In this document: piece after piece, positions 42,598-53,562 of the stretch
Layout: each line of letters opens with the position of its first letter
How positions within the stretch are numbered: the stretch's first letter is position 1
DNA from: Anodontia alba
Taxonomy: Eukaryota; Mollusca; Bivalvia; Lucinida; Lucinidae
Assembly (NCBI GenBank): GCA_964016985.1
Contig: OZ024830.1
Span: 20,422,387-20,486,386 of the forward strand
DNA length: 64,000 bases
Direction: 5' to 3'
The notes under the pieces: generated by a model
Database searches by the model: none
What the model was told of the DNA's origin: nothing
The model's input: only the letters and a program-made list of their open reading frames with translations
Made by a program: the position numbers and the translations under genes

Positions 42598-43030
42598 GAG
42601 CTCTAGGTAATAGGAATATCATGATAAATATATTTCTCATTTTTCCATGAAAGCATATCCTATGGGTACTCATCAGAAGTACCTCAACAAGACACTTTGC
42701 TGAGTACCCACAACATTTTTGTGGACAATGAAGAAAAATATCAATATTTTGCTGCTGAAAAGAGCAACTCGAGGGTTGAGCGTAAGACTATTGTAACTCA
42801 AACATATTTTTGAAACCCTTGTTTAGGGGCAACTTGGACCCCTTTGTAAACAATGCAAATTTAGGTGCCATTGCTCATACGAGCAATGGCACCTAAATTT
42901 TCATTGTTTACAGAAAGAAATGTTGTAATCTTCATAATGCCTTCATGGTGAGGAGATTAGGTTTGGGGAAAACCAACCATCTGACTTACGCCAGTCTTGC
43001 GCTCAACCCTCGAACTTATCTAGATCTCTG
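42598..43030. mobile_element. Family A MITE split by a 243-bp element
   Basis: GAGCTCTAGGTAATAGGAAT is the left end and CTTATCTAGATCTCTG the right end. The two are separated by the insertion at 42770-43012. Confidence 0.6.
42770..43012. mobile_element. 243-bp MITE with AACT target duplication and perfect hairpin
   Basis: The ends are CGAGGGTTGAGCGTAAGAC and GTCTTGCGCTCAACCCTCG. AACT lies on both sides (42766-42769, 43013-43016). A 20-bp perfect stem (AAATTTAGGTGCCATTGCTC and inverse, about 42857-42900) forms the centre. Confidence 0.85.
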
Positions 43031-43268
43031 ACCGAAGTGATAATTTCGGACATTTTTGTTGTCCACCAAAAAAGTATCTTGTGGGTACTCGCTTTAATTC
43101 TGAAGAGTACCCAAAAAGAGAATTACGTTTTGATACTAACATATTTACCCTAAGTATCTTATTTGACCTACCATATTTGACCTAATTATTGCACTGTGTG
43201 CTTAGGATTTTCAAAATTACTGGGAAAACGTGGTAAAATATGCATGTATCTACTTAAAGGAACACTTT

Positions 43269-44757
43269 AACAAGAGGCCCACGGGCCACGGTTCGCTCAC
43301 CTGAGTGACAAAGCCACTGCAGACATGCAGATGTTCCCAATAATATATGCAAAGATTCAGCCATAAGGCATCCTCGGTTTTGGAGAATAAGATTTTTAAA
43401 TGTTTTTTCCCATACAAATGCATAGGGAAGCAAACTTGTACGACCATTATTTTAGCAACTTTGGTAGACCCTCTGTCCCCGATGATTTAAGCAAAGATTC
43501 AGCCCCAAGGCGTCCTCGGTTTTTTAAAGGTTTTAAACATATATGGGCATGGCGGCCATCTTGGTCAATGAACCACAACCATTTTAGCAATTTTTCATTC
43601 CCCCAACCTAAGGAGGCTCCATATGAAATTTGTGCAAAATTGGCCCAGAGGCTCCAGAGGAGAAGTCGTTTGAAATTCTGAATATTTTTCCCATACAAAT
43701 GCATAAGGAAGCAAAATTGACCTCACGGGAAAAAGGTCAAATGTTAATGTACAACCATTATTTTAGCAACTTTGGTAGACCTCCAGTTTCTGATGATATA
43801 TGTAAAGATTCAGCCACAAGGCATTCTCGGTTTTGGAGAACAAGATTTCTAAAGGTTTTTTACATACAAATGCATAGGGAAGCGAACTTGACCTTGCCGT
43901 AAAAAGGTCAAATGTCAATATACAATATTTATTTTAGCAATTTTGGTAGACCTCCCATCCCCAATGACTTTTGCAAAGATTCAGCCCAAAGGGATCCTCG
44001 GTTCCGGAGAAGAAGATTTTTAAAGGTTTTTACCATATATGGGCATGGCGGCCATCTTGGTCAACTAACCGCGACCATTTTAGCAATCTTTCATTCCCCC
44101 AACCTAAGGAGGCTCCATATGAAATTTGAGCAAAATTGGCCCAGAGGCTCCAGAGAAGAAGTCGTTTGAAATTCTGAACATTTTTCCCATACAAATGCAT
44201 AAGGAAGAAAAATTGACCTTACCATAAAAAGGTCAAATGTCAATGTACGACCATTATTCTAGCAGCTTTGGTAGACCTTCAGTTTACGATGATATATGTA
44301 AAGGTTCAGCCATAAGGCATCCTCGGTTTTGGAGAACAAGATGTTTAAAGGTTTTTCCCATACAAATGGGTAGGGAAGCAAATTTGACCTTGCCGTAAAA
44401 AGGTCAAATGTCAATATACGACATTTATTTTAGCAATTTTGGTAGACCTCCCGTGCCCGATGACTTACGCAAAGATTCAGCCCCAAAGCATCCTCAGTTC
44501 TGGAGAAGAAGATTTTTAAAGGTTTTTACCATATATGGGCATGGCGGCCATCTTGGTCAAAGGACCGCGACCATTTTAGCAATTTTTCATTCCCCCAACC
44601 TAAGGTGGCGCCATATGAAATTTGAGCAAAATTGGCTCAGGGGCTTCAGAGGAGAAGTCGTTTGAAAATGTTAACGGACGGACGCACGGACGGACGGACG
44701 AGGGACGAAAAGTGATCACAATAGCTCATCCTGAGCATAGCTCAGGTGAGCTAAAAA
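43269..44757. mobile_element. Type N modular repeat, 1.5 kb
   Basis: It begins AACAAGAGGCCCACGGGCCA, followed by GTTCGCTCACCTGAGTGAC, and ends CTGAGCATAGCTCAGGTGAG then CTAAAA. Units share TTTTAGCAACTTTGGTAGAC and CATGGCGGCCATCTTGGTCA. A CGGACGGACG simple tract (44674-44701) precedes the right end, as in many molluscan repeats. Confidence 0.78.
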
Positions 44758-44761
44758 AGAT

Positions 44762-45017
44762 CAGCAAAGTACTTATTTGATGATGTTTAGGCGATTTTTA
44801 TCTGATTTTCTTTATAAAAGCATATGTTGTGGGTACCTATTTGAACTGCATCAACAAGTCAATGCAATTCAGATAGGAACCCACAATATATGCCTTTATA
44901 AAGAAGTAGAAAAAAAAGTACACTGTCTGTAATTTGAAGACTACGAAACTGAGCTACAAAATTGCTTGACTATGCACTTATAGGGGGTATGTGCGGTAAT
45001 TAGGTGGAATACAGTAC
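44762..45017. mobile_element. Family J element, reverse orientation
   Basis: It contains CTTTATAAAAGCATATGTTG and its inverse, and ends with GTGCGGTAATTAGGTGGAAT. It is head to head with the next J copy. Confidence 0.65.
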
Positions 45018-45562
45018 TTACGGCATATACTCTATAAGTGCAGTCAAGCAATTCCTTAGTCTTCAGAATACAGCCAGTGTACTTTTTGTCTACTTCTTTA
45101 TACAGGCATATGTTCAAGTCATAGCTACAGATAAGAGGGGGTATCCACATAATATTTTTCTTATTTCTCCACGAAAACATATGTTGTGGTACTCATTAGA
45201 AGCACCTCAGCGAAGTGCTTCTAATGAGTACCCACAACATATGTTTTTGTGGAGAAATAAGAAAGATATCAGCATTTTTGGATGAAAAAAAGCGCCCTTC
45301 CTGTTGCTATGAATTGTTGTGGGTACTCATTTGATACTCATTTGAATTGCACCTACTTGTTGATGCAATTCAAATGATTTCCCACTACATATGCTTTTAC
45401 AAGAAAATCAGGTAAAAAAAACTTGCACGACCATCATCAAATAAGTCCTTTGCTGATATTTTTTTAAAGGGTACCCTTGATAGATACGTACATATTTTAC
45501 CACAAGGTTTCCCAGTAATTTTGAAAAACCTAAGCAGACAGTGGGGTAATTCGGTGGAATAC
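45018..45562. mobile_element. Family J element, forward, split by family A
   Basis: TAAGTGCAGTCAAGCAATTC begins it. After the family A insertion the core resumes (TTGTGGGTACTCATTTG) and the right end is GTGGGGTAATTCGGTGGAAT. Confidence 0.6.
45120..45311. mobile_element. Family A MITE inside family J
   Basis: It runs from CATAGCTACAGATAAGAG to CCTTCCTGTTGCTATG. The tip is AGCACCTCAGCGAAGTGCT. Confidence 0.8.
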
Positions 45563-45647
45563 AGTATATTAGAACAGAAAACCCTGAGCAAACAGTGCAG
45601 ACCAAGATCTACAACATTTGCCACTCATCCAACAGTTTTCAAGCAAA

Positions 45648-45925
45648 CATTACGAAAACACACCTCTTCAAATATACTGAAAATTTTACCACCAAAAAGT
45701 GAAAATTTTCAGATAAAAATTCTGATATTTTTCATATTTATGCTTGAAAGATAGATTGTGGGTACTCGATAGAACCACCTTGGTAAGGCGGTTCTAACAA
45801 GTACCCACAATCTATGTTTTTGAGCAGAAATAAGAAAAATGATGCATACCCCTGTAAACCCCAGTTTTACTATATAAAAGTGGGGTTTAAGGGGGTCCAA
45901 ATTACATAGGTATATTTTCGTGATG
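45648..45925. mobile_element. Family G MITE
   Basis: CATTACGAAAACACACCTCT at the left is inverted at the right (AGGTATATTTTCGTGATG). The core TAGATTGTGGGTACTCGAT is related to family A; the tip is CCACCTTGGTAAGGCGG. A GTAAACCCCAGTTTTAC-type motif with a partner GTGGGGTTTA sits in the right half. Confidence 0.8.
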
Positions 45926-46027
45926 ACAACATATTGTGGTAGTAAAATGGATGTCACTTGTTCAAATTTTAGGATAAATATTTCTTTCTATATGTGATTA
46001 CCTGGACTCATCATAGGGAAGAAAGTA

Positions 46028-46215
46028 TAGCTACAGATAAAAAAAACAACAATTTTTCAACCAAAAAAAGTTATGAATTTTTTCTTATTTTTTTTACCAA
46101 AAGATATGTTATTGGTACTCATTAGAAATGCCTTGATGAGGTGCTTCTGTGAACACCCACAACACATGCTTTTGTAAAGAAAGAAGAAAAATAATTTTCT
46201 GATGATCCTCTTATC
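46028..46215. mobile_element. Family A MITE, diverged
   Basis: TATAGCTACAGATAAAAAAA to GATGATCCTCTTATCTCAAT. The tip is AATGCCTTGATGAGGTGC. Confidence 0.6.
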
Positions 46216-46430
46216 TCAATGCTTAGCATTCTGGGTAAAATTTTCAGCAGATGACATACTGAAATATTTTTCTTATTTTTTACAGAAAACTGGCTTTGAC
46301 ATTTCATGCAAAATGACTCCATTGGAGACAATGTGCATGAAATGTCAAATCCTGTTTCTAGGAAAAATAAGAAAAAAAATGTAACCAATTTGTCGTCTGC
46401 CGAATTAGCCAAGAGAGTGGTAAAAGTTAA
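46216..46430. mobile_element. Family C MITE
   Basis: It starts CAATGCTTAGCATTCTGGG (TTAA lost against the family A end) and ends GAGAGTGGTAAAAGTTAA. The tip is ATGACTCCATTGGAGACAAT. Confidence 0.75.
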
Positions 46431-46717
46431 TAAGTACTACAGAAGAACTTAGTCTCATATTTCACTTCACTCTGGACTACCAAGGAACTGTTTGTTCAAT
46501 AGATAACCCCCCACTAATAAAACATTATACTTCAAAAAGTTACAGGCTAAAATTTTAAACATTAAAGTTAATCCACTCCAGATTGGTGTCTCATTGAAAA
46601 ATTTTAGAAAAAAAAATTACCAAGGTTTCATACCATGATATCTGTCAACTGTATTTATTTATAAGTATGCAGACAGACAGGTCTGAGCAAACAAGTGCAC
46701 AGAGTTGGTTGGATTTT

Positions 46718-47237
46718 TTATTATGGCCCAGTCAACACTATTTAGGTCATGATAAGCTAGTCAGTTAACCTACACACTTTTGCTGGGCAGGCTTAGTCCT
46801 CTTAGCCATTAACCAGTACTTGTGCACATACATTCGCTAGTAACCAACAAACCCCCTTCTTAAATCAGCATAATTGGAAGAGAATGACTGCAGAATTGAT
46901 TTCATGATCAATTTCAACAGAAGCTAAGTGGCCAAGCAGGGATTTGAACTTAACCTTTGTTCTGCTGAACCCGGATATGTCCTGCCTTTGCAAGTAGTGT
47001 AGATCCAGATCAGTTGGCTTCTTCACTTGTAGATCCAGATCAGTTGGCTTCTGAAGAAGCCAACTGATCCGGAGCTACACTGTTTGCATTAAGTATATGA
47101 ATTTATATCAACAAGCTGGATCAAGTAATCTGATTGGCTGAAAATTAGAAATGGGAGCGGCGTCTTAATTTATTCAGCAGGATAAGGGTTAACACCCCTG
47201 GATCTGCAGTAAGACACGCCATCAACTGCATTTTGGA
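46718..47237 (-). mobile_element. SINE interrupted by family B in its tRNA-like head
   Basis: GGCCCAGTCAACACTATTTA to GATTTGAACT lies before the insertion and CACCCCTGGATCTGCAGTAA after. The B-box region is where the TTAA insertion landed. Confidence 0.72.
46950..47192. mobile_element. Family B MITE with duplicated arm
   Basis: It is TTAA-bounded. The sequence TAGATCCAGATCAGTTGGCT occurs twice in a row (46992 and 47030), a tandem duplication of half the hairpin. Confidence 0.85.
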
Positions 47238-47367
47238 GCCAGGCATGCAAACAGAACAGACCCCGATCGGATGCCATAGAATTCAGCATCTAATCATGTC
47301 AACACTGTTGCCACTCGTCCATCATTTTTACACACATCAACAGAGTAGTAAGATGGACACTGAAAGT

Positions 47368-47577
47368 TTAACCCTTGTCCTGCTGAACCCGGATATACCC
47401 TGCCTTTGCAAACAGTGTAGATCCAGATCAGTTGGCTTCTGGAGAAGCCAACTGATCTGGATCTGCACTGTTTGCCATTAAGTATGTGAATTTATAGCAT
47501 CAATCAGGATCAAGTAATCTGATTGGCTAAAAATTAGAAGTGGGTGTGGCATCTTAATTTATTCAGCAGGACAAGGC
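47368..47577. mobile_element. Family B MITE, right end worn
   Basis: It starts TTAACCCTTGTCCTGCTGAA. The hairpin tip is TTGGCTTCTGGAGAAGCCAA. It ends CAGCAGGACAAGG without TTAA. Confidence 0.8.
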
Positions 47578-47581
47578 ATGT

Positions 47582-48128
47582 AGGGTAAGGAGCTAAGGTG
47601 TCTGAATGCTCAGGTCTAAAAAAAAAAATGTTATGTTTCTGATTTCCCAACCTACTGTCCAAAAAATGCGCTGAATGTAATTTTTTTTGGCACACAAAGA
47701 AGACAAAAATCTGTCACGGACCCAGACAATCCTGGTTTTTATATACGTTCATTACATAATCTGTCCATACCAATTTTTGGATATTGTCGGTCTTCATCGT
47801 TAGCTTATTTATTTCCAATACGGCTGCACCCTTACAAGCCAAACCAAGCACACTAGTGGTTTATTACGAAGCGTGCAGCCACATCTTGGCCTAAAATAAA
47901 AGCTGTTTAGCGCAGCGCCCCTCTATCATCAGTATTCAAAATGTTCGGTAAGAGGTCAAAATATTTTAGGATTCCATTAAAAAAAAATTACTATTCACCA
48001 ACCGTAATTTGACTTGGAAAAACAGGAGAGAGAAAAAACAAAGTTGCCAACCTACCAACCCTATGGCATATTGGTGATAAAATTGGAAACAGAACATTTC
48101 TTGTTTTAGGCCTTAGGGTAAATACAGT
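47582..48128. mobile_element. Element with family H-like ends and unrelated interior
   Basis: GGTAAGGAGCTAAGGTGTCT at the left is related to family H, and TTAGGGTAAATACAGTA lies at the right. Inside, GGTCTAAAAAAAAAAATGTT and TTTCTTGTTTTAGGCCT are inverted. The interior (47640-48060) is unique, with an ATGTTCGGTAAGAGG motif near 47940 that resembles a first exon with a splice donor. Confidence 0.45.
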
Positions 48129-48130
48129 AT

Positions 48131-48344
48131 GTAAAATGTCCTAAAATTCTGAACACTTTATTCCATACTATTTTGGCCTAAATTTTTCTTTTTATGCACC
48201 TGTTGTTTAAAGTAGTTAGAGGAATGGCAAACAGTGTAGACCCTGATCAGACAGCTCCTTCAGGAGCAGCCTGATCTGGGTCTGCACTGTTTGCATGTTA
48301 TTTTGTCAGACACTTTGGTGTTTGAAATTTTAGGACATTTACCA
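48131..48344. mobile_element. Family I MITE
   Basis: TGTAAAATGTCCTAAAATTC to TTTTAGGACATTTACCA, with TA on both sides. The tip is AGACAGCTCCTTCAGGAGCA with partner GCCTGAT. Confidence 0.75.
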
Positions 48345-48473
48345 TATGTTTTAACCTTGACCTTCTGCAATTCAGCAAATGGCAAATTAATGATATTTGC
48401 CTTATTTTTCCTAGAAAATAAGATTCGACCATTCATACAGTTGAATGAAAAACTAAAAGCCAGGGTTCGAAAT

Positions 48474-48845
48474 TAACAGTAGCAAGTAGCAAATTTGCTA
48501 CCTGAAAATTCAGTTTGCTACCTGGTTAAACTGTTGGTAGCAAAAAGTTGCTACCTGGTAAAGTGCCCCCAAAACTATCAACTTTAAGTGTTGTGAATAT
48601 CATCAGTGCAAATTAGTCAACATTTCATGCCAAGCAGACAAATCACATGTAATGTCAAGCCTCATTTTGCTGAAATAAGAAAAATACTTTGAAAATGCTA
48701 TCTGCTAAATATGCTTAGCACTTGAAGGTTTAACCCATGACATGGGAGCAACACGTTTTGCTGCCATGTAGATGCATTTTGCTACCTAATTTCAGACCAG
48801 GTAGCAACTACTTGCTACTTGCGAAAAAAGTTAATTTCTAACACT
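48474..48845. mobile_element. Inverted-repeat element built on a TAGCAAGTAGCAA motif
   Basis: TTCGAAATTAACAGTAGCAA at the left faces TTGCTACTTGCGAAAAAAGT at the right. Copies of GCTACCTG or its inverse recur between. A family D/C-like hairpin (about 48600-48735) is inserted in the middle. Confidence 0.6.
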
Positions 48846-48936
48846 GAAAGCTTAAATAGCATTTCTGGCAATCAATTTAAAACTACTATACAGGTAGCAG
48901 GACTTTTTAACATCTCTAACACATGTATAATAAAAA

Positions 48937-49144
48937 GTAACCTTAGTCCTGCTTAACCTGGATATGCACAGCCTTTGCAAACAGTGTAGATCCAGATCCG
49001 AGGATTCTGAAAAAAGCTGACTGGTCTGGATCTGCACTACTTGTCATTCAGCATCTGAATTTGTATCAAAAACATGGATCAAGCAATCTGATTGGTTGAC
49101 AGAAGTGGCCATGACATCTTAATTTATTCAGCATGACAAGAGTA
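48937..49144. mobile_element. Family B MITE, ends worn
   Basis: GTAACCTTAGTCCTGCTTAA to CAGCATGACAAGAGTAAG. The hairpin arms are damaged. Confidence 0.7.
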
Positions 49145-49151
49145 AGAAAGG

Positions 49152-49267
49152 TAACCCCTTAAAGCGCCAAGCAAAACCTGTAGCAGACTACATTCTAAAA
49201 AATTTTATTTGTTTTAGAAAAAAAGCTTTGAAATTTCACGTGAATAGTCTGCTTGAAAGCGGATGAA
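49152..49267. mobile_element. Family D left-half fragment
   Basis: AACCCCTTAAAGCGCCAAGC, TAGCAGACTACATTC and GAATAGTCTGCTTGAAAGC are the left arm, cut by the type N repeat. Confidence 0.65.
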
Positions 49268-50575
49268 GATTTGACCTTGTCATAAAAAGGTCAAAGGTCA
49301 TCCATAGATCATCATCTGAACAAACCATACATCATCATCTGAACAAACTTGGTAGACCTTGAGTCCCAAATGTTATATACCAAGATACAGTCTCAAAGTT
49401 TTCTTGTTTCTGGAGAAGATTTTTAAGTGTTTCTATTTTTTTTTTTTTTTTTTTACCATATAATGGGCATGGTGGCCATCTTGTTCAATAGTGTTGAACC
49501 ATTTGAACAAACTGTCAATATCCCTTCGACAGAAGACTCCATGTGAAATCTGGTGAAATTTGGTCAAGTGGTTTCAGAGAAGAAGGCATTTAAAGACTAC
49601 GTGATTTTAAACATGTATATAGATCAGAGGCAAGGGTGTATAACTACCAGGGGACAAAATTTTGACTGTAACTAAAAAGTTTTACTACTTTAATCATATG
49701 TTGCAAATTTCAGCCATTAGTCTTTAGTACATTTTCAAAAAAAGATTTTTCAACATTTTCCAGATACAAGAGTATAGGGATGCAAATCTGACCTAGCCAT
49801 AGAAAGGTCAAAGGCCATCCTAGGATCATTATTTGAACACACTTGGTAGACCCTGAGTCCCTGATGCTATATTCCAAATTCAGCCTTGAAGCTTTCTTGG
49901 TTAAGGAGAAAAGACGATTTTTATGTGTTTTTACCATATATGGGCATGGCAGCCATCTTGTTAAATGATGTAGAACCAACTAATTCTATAGCAGAAGGCC
50001 CAAGGTGAAATCTGGTGAAAATTGGTCAAGCTGTTTCAGAGAAGCTTCTATTGAGACCTTTAACAATTACAAGATTTTAAACATGTATACAGCCAAGGGG
50101 CAAGGGCAGATAACCCTGGGGACAAAAGTTTGATTGTAACTAAAAGGATTTGATGCTTTGATCACATGTTGTAAGTTTCAGTCAAGAGTCTTTAATATAT
50201 TTTGAGAATATGAATTTTCAATATTTTCCCCATACAAATGCATAGGGATGCAAATATGACCTTGCCATAAAAAGATCACATGTCAACCTAGGGTCATCAT
50301 TTAAACAAAACTTGGTAGACCTTGAGTCCCTGATGCTATATAACAAAATTCAGCCTTGAAGCTTTCTTGGTTCTAGAGAAGAAGTGTTTTAAGTGTTTTT
50401 TTACCATATATGGGCATGACGGCAATCTTGTTTAATGATGCAGAACCATTTGAGCAAATTGATAATACCCCTTCAATAAAAGGCCTAATGTGAAATCTGG
50501 TGGAAACTGGTCAAGCTGTTTCCGAGAAGTTTAAAGATTATGAGATTTTATACATGTATTTGGGGAGAAATGAAG
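49268..50575. mobile_element. Type N modular repeat, end-truncated
   Basis: Three long units start near 49271, 49790 and 50258 with GACCTTGCCATAAAAAG-like sequence and share ACCATATATGGGCATG and CAGCCTTGAAGCTTTCTTGG. Neither terminal hairpin is present. Confidence 0.68.
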
Positions 50576-50654
50576 AAACTAGTGATCCAATTACATTGGT
50601 TATCTGACATTCTACGAACTATTTACTGCATAATTGGATTACTATAATACCTTA

Positions 50655-50836
50655 GCCTAAGCCCTTTCAGGGCAAATTCAGCAGATAACAAACTTTTTCT
50701 TCCTTTCCAGAAAATAGGTTTTGACATTCCTAAGGAGAAAATTTACATGAAATGTTAAACCCTATTTTCTACGAGATAAAAGGAAAAATATTCTAAATGT
50801 TTACTAATTTTTTTACCCAGCATGCTATACATTAGG
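50655..50836. mobile_element. Family C MITE, worn
   Basis: CAGGGCAAATTCAGCAGATA to TTTTTTACCCAGCATGCTAT. The tip is reduced. Confidence 0.6.
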
Positions 50837-50899
50837 TTGTAATATCATGAACACAGATTCAGATTAATAAGAGTCATATCATATGAATTTTTACTATTA

Positions 50900-51080
50900 T
50901 TTTTCTCAAACATTTGTACACAACTTTGTGTTCCTTAGAATTGCACTACCAATGTTATTCTAAACAGTACCCAAAATACATGTCTTTACAGAGAAATAAG
51001 AAAAATGTGGATTTTTTTTTTTTCTGGCCCGGTTAAATCTTTTTTCTGGCCCTGTTAAATCATCTTATCTGGAACTATGA
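50900..51080. mobile_element. Family A relic
   Basis: It retains ACAGAGAAATAAGAAAAATG and CATCTTATCTGGAACTATG. The left half is barely recognisable. A local repeat TTTTTTCTGGCCC occurs twice near 51020. Confidence 0.5.
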
Positions 51081-51127
51081 AAGGGAGATAGTGTATATGG
51101 TTGTATCAAACATCAAAGAGCCTGATA

Positions 51128-51320
51128 CACAGCCCCAGATAAGAGAGTTATTGTGATAAATAGTTCTTGTATTTACACAAAAACATATGTTGTGGGTATT
51201 CAATAGAAGTGCCTCACTGAGGCACTTCTAATGCGTACCCACAACATATGTTTTTGTGGAGAAGTAAGAAAAATATTACTACTTTTCGGTCAAAAAAAAA
51301 GCACCTGATTTGGAGCCATG
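51128..51320. mobile_element. Family A MITE with exact 6-bp flanks
   Basis: CACAGCCCCAGATAAGAG to GATTTGGAGCCATG, flanked by CTGATA on both sides. The tip is GTGCCTCACTGAGGCAC. Confidence 0.82.
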
Positions 51321-51635
51321 CTGATAACTATAGTGTCACAATATGAAATCTTCTTTGCCCCACTCAAAATCAAGTATATCATACAATAAGGAGTTGACAA
51401 TATGTTTTTGAAACAGACAAACTAACTATCTAGGACAAGACTTTGAAAGATAACCAAGCTGTGGTCTGTGCGATGATGTAAGGTATTATTATTCAAAATG
51501 GATTCAAAGATTCAATATTTCAATTACTCAGAGATCATATGAATACAGAAGCTTGAAGTTCAGTCAGAAATACATGTAAAAAAAGGCTCAAAACTGACAA
51601 TCCAACATATGGCGAGCCAATGAGATTTCTCTTGC

Positions 51636-51913
51636 CATTACGAAAACACGCCTATTCAAATATACTGAAAATTTTACTACCAAAAAATGAAAATTTTTGG
51701 CTAAAAATTGCTGATATTTTCCATATTTCTGCTCAAAACATAGATTGTGGGTACTCGTTAGAACCGCCTCGACGAGGCGGTTCTAAGGAATACCCACAAT
51801 CTATGTTTTAAGCAGAAATAAGAAAAATAACGTATACCCCTGTAAACCCCAGTTTTACTATATAAAAGTGGGATTTAAGGGGGTCAAAATTATATAGGTA
51901 TGTTTTCGTGATG
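51636..51913. mobile_element. Family G MITE
   Basis: CATTACGAAAACACGCCTAT to AGGTATGTTTTCGTGATG. The tip is CCGCCTCGACGAGGCGG, a perfect palindrome. Confidence 0.85.
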
Positions 51914-52024
51914 CAAACTGATTGAAACTTTTGAGCTGAAGGAAGGCTTCACATTGCCAAATAATCCCTTTTACTTTCATTTCTGACCGAATGCTCAAGT
52001 GATATCAATAAGTATCAGCCGGTA

Positions 52025-52160
52025 TCAGGTAAATATTTCTTCTTACATCTGCTCGAAAACATAATGCTGTGGGTATTCGTTACAAGTTCCTCAGTGAGGC
52101 CCTTCTAATGAGTACCCACAACATAATTTGTTTGAGAAAAAAGAAAAAAAAATACCTGTT
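52025..52160. mobile_element. Family A-like hairpin
   Basis: CTCGAAAACATAATGCTGTG and its partner ACAACATAATTTGTTTGAG surround the tip GTTCCTCAGTGAGGCCC. Confidence 0.6.
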
Positions 52161-52166
52161 ACTCCC

Positions 52167-52380
52167 TTAACCCTTGTCCTGCTGAACCCGGATATACCTT
52201 GCCTTTGCAAACAGTGTGGATCCAGATCAGTTGGCTTCTTCAGAAGCCAACTGATCTGGATCTGCACTGTTTGTCATTAAGTATGTGAATTTATATCAAC
52301 AACCTTGATCAAGTAATCTGATTGGCTGAAAATTAGAAATGGGTGTGGCTTCTTAATTTATTCAGCAGGACAAGGGTTAA
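52167..52380. mobile_element. Family B MITE, TTAA ends
   Basis: It runs from TTAACCCTTGTCCTGCTGAA to CAGCAGGACAAGGGTTAA. This is close to a consensus copy; the tip is TTGGCTTCTTCAGAAGCCAA. Confidence 0.9.
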
Positions 52381-52561
52381 GATATCTAGAGCTATAAATT
52401 ATCCCACTGCACTAATTACCAAAGGGTTTGGTTTTGATGAAATCTTAAAAATGAGGTCTGTATCTACCCTATATAAAAGAACATACTAATTCCTTACCAT
52501 ACTTTTCCTAAAATTTTAGTAAGTCCATTTGACTACCTGTTGATGTGAGTAAAAATGCTGG

Positions 52562-52802
52562 GCCCAGTTGTTCAAAGCTAACGATGTCATTAGTTAACGA
52601 TTCGTTCAAATTTGCATCGAGTGATACACAAATATGCTGAAATTTTTTGCTGAAAAAATGTGAGTAGCTTTTGCTGTGCAAAAGCTACTCACATTTTTTC
52701 AGCAAAAAATTTCAGAAAACTGTATATTGAATCTGCTAAAACAGTTAACGAAATGACCCTTAACGAGCTCATTAAGCTAACGACGCTTTGAACAACTGGG
52801 CC
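52562..52802. mobile_element. Family E MITE with CTG target duplication
   Basis: GGCCCAGTTGTTCAAAGCTA to GCTTTGAACAACTGGGCC, with CTG on both sides (52559-52561, 52803-52805). The central hairpin is TTTGCTGTGCAAA-tipped. Confidence 0.9.
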
Positions 52803-53280
52803 CTGGATGCCAGTGTCAAACAGTATATGCCCTGATCCAATGCAGAGTTCTGTGGCATCTGATCTAGTTTTACACTATTTGGTTGTTACCACTCTTCTGT
52901 TTAGATGCCAGGGTAGTTTCAGTTAATTTAATTTGACTTGTGAAAATGTTCTAGAGTAAATCATACTATAATTTTAATAAAATTTACCCGTTAATAAATA
53001 GTGAGGAATGTTCCAGGGGTATAAAATTCCTCTCACCAGCTCAAACTGGCAAGTAAAATCTACTGTACAGGAGAGTTTAACTTACTGAAACTGGTCTGGC
53101 AGGGCAAGCTCAAATATGAATTGGCCAAATCATCACAAGTGTGACAGTTCATGTAACCAGAATTCATGTTGTGAAACAGTCAAGATGGAAATAAAATGAC
53201 ATTATATGTAAACAAAACTACTGGCAGAAATTTAATTTTGAACAGAGTTTGTTTCAATAGGCCATTTAACACTATCAGAG

Positions 53281-53491
53281 TTAACACTTACCACGCTATT
53301 GGCAGATTCAGCAGATGATAAATTGGTGATATTTTTCTTATTTTTTTCCAGAAAACAAGATTTGACACTTCATGCAAATTGTCTCCTCAGGAGACAATTT
53401 GCATGAAGTGTCAGATCCTATTTTCTGCAAAAAATAAGAAAAATATTTCAAAATGTCTGCTGAAATTTTTACCCAGCATGCAAAGCATTAA
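53281..53491. mobile_element. Family C MITE, TTAA ends
   Basis: TTAACACTTACCACGCTATT to CCCAGCATGCAAAGCATTAA. The arms are nearly perfect, with tip TTGTCTCCTCAGGAGACAAT. Confidence 0.88.
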
Positions 53492-53562
53492 GGTTTTCCA
53501 AGTGCAGAAAATGGATGCATGGTTTACTGACTGGCAAATGGTAGCTTGTAGCTGGTACAGCT

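Noticed and set aside
44674..44701. CGGACG tract as a separate microsatellite locus
   Set aside because: It is a regular part of the type N repeat end, matched by the weaker GGATGTACACATAGACGG stretch near 40885.
47930..47960. Promoter and first exon at ATGTTCGGTAAGAGG
   Set aside because: The motif is suggestive but the exon would be two codons long and nothing supports transcription.
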